NCBI GenBank assembly: GCA_946480635.1
Contig: CAMLKV010000184.1
Coordinates: forward strand, 1-5,440
DNA from: an uncultured Flavobacterium sp.
GTDB taxonomy: Bacteria > Bacteroidota > Bacteroidia > Flavobacteriales > Flavobacteriaceae
Reading direction: 5' to 3'
Length of the DNA stretch: 5,440 nucleotides
Part shown: positions 5,172 to 5,440 of the stretch, piece after piece
Layout: each line of letters begins with the position of its first letter
How positions within the stretch are numbered: the stretch's first letter is position 1
Position numbers and translations under genes: made by a program
Notes under the pieces: model-generated
The model's input: only the letters and a program-made list of their open reading frames with translations
The model's database searches: none
Told to the model about the DNA's origin: nothing

Positions 5172-5440
5172 CTAAAGTACTTGGACTTCAAAAGTCATAA
5201 TCTTGGCAAAGCTTGGATTGTTCTTGTCATAAATTTTAAATTTAACTATGCCATATCCAGCAGTGTTTTCAGGAATTACATGAATCGCGATGAAGCCCTG
5301 TTGGTCAGGATTGAGTTTACTAAAAGAAGAGCCACCGGGTATTCCGATTTGGCAAGCGCCATGCTGACACATGGAACAATCCCATTGTTTGGGAAAAGTG
5401 TTCATAACAGTTTCCCATACTAAGTAAATAGGCTTATTGG
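5172..5440 (-). CDS. Probable secreted Ig-like protein with CxxCxHxxC cluster, C-terminal part
   Basis: The frame is open through the right edge of the window, so the ATG at 5405 is probably internal and the gene's start is not visible. At least 88 residues are seen. They begin with a YLVWETV strand and a PKQWDCSMCQHGACQIGIPG segment holding three Cys and one His. A beta-rich region follows with LNPDQQGFIAIHVIPEN, AGYGIVKFKIYD and a final TFEVQVL strand. The layout (Trp and Cys near a loop, a hydrophobic strand, an AGxG turn, then a last strand) resembles short Ig-like domains common in secreted proteins of Flavobacteria, but I cannot name the family. It precedes the tyrosinase gene by 41 nt with no promoter-like TAnnTTTG between, so an operon is likely. 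The Cys/His/Met cluster could bind copper or form disulfides; a copper-delivery role is speculative. Confidence 0.6.
   Translation of the reverse strand, partial: NKPIYLVWETVMNTFPKQWDCSMCQHGACQIGIPGGSSFSKLNPDQQGFIAIHVIPENTAGYGIVKFKIYDKNNPSFAKIMTFEVQVL

Noticed and set aside
5403..5405. ATG as the start of the Ig-like protein
   Set aside because: The frame continues upstream to the window edge with plausible strand residues (YLVWETV), so the ATG is probably internal.
5082..5423. 113-codon ORF on the + strand
   Set aside because: It overlaps the tyrosinase start and the Ig-like gene in antisense and shows no recognisable domain.

Overview
The window is AT-rich, with A/T-rich leaders before its start codons instead of Shine-Dalgarno sites, TAnnTTTG-type -7 promoter elements, and a type IX secretion (T9SS) sorting tail. 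Together these point to a chromosome of the Bacteroidota, most likely a Flavobacterium-like member of the Flavobacteriaceae. This is inferred from gene content and style; no search was run.

Left block, + strand (1-1309): the C-terminal end of a WYL-domain transcriptional regulator (cut by the window edge), then a DUF4256 protein and a DUF2200 protein only 14 nt apart. The last two look like one transcription unit behind a TAnnTTTG element. Both families are conserved but functionally uncharacterised cytoplasmic proteins. The upstream WYL protein may be their regulator, but only position suggests this.

Middle block, + strand (1310-2945): a roughly 160-bp AT-rich intergenic region holding an inverted repeat, then a secreted 490-residue protein. 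It has a signal peptide, exactly seven tandem units of about 56 residues (probably one closed seven-bladed beta-propeller of FG-GAP/integrin-alpha character) and a C-terminal type A T9SS sorting domain. It is probably a surface-attached or released binding protein. A bidirectional terminator separates it from the convergent gene on the other side.

Right block, - strand (3065-5440): a 167-residue ORF that is essentially only the C-terminal conserved domain of a contractile injection system (eCIS/T6SS-iii) tape measure protein, with no other injection-system gene in the window; a perfect hairpin terminator; a secreted tyrosinase/polyphenol oxidase with all six copper histidines, a fungal-like Cys-Thr-His motif and a plant-PPO-like C-terminal domain; and, 41 nt upstream of it, the C-terminal part of a probably secreted Ig-like protein with a CxxCxHxxC cluster. 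The last two are probably co-transcribed.

The items most worth follow-up are the orphan tape-measure domain with a TGA at its expected terminal Trp codon, the tyrosinase with its Cys/His-rich partner, and the seven-unit propeller built partly by duplication of a two-unit block and showing fixed variable positions.
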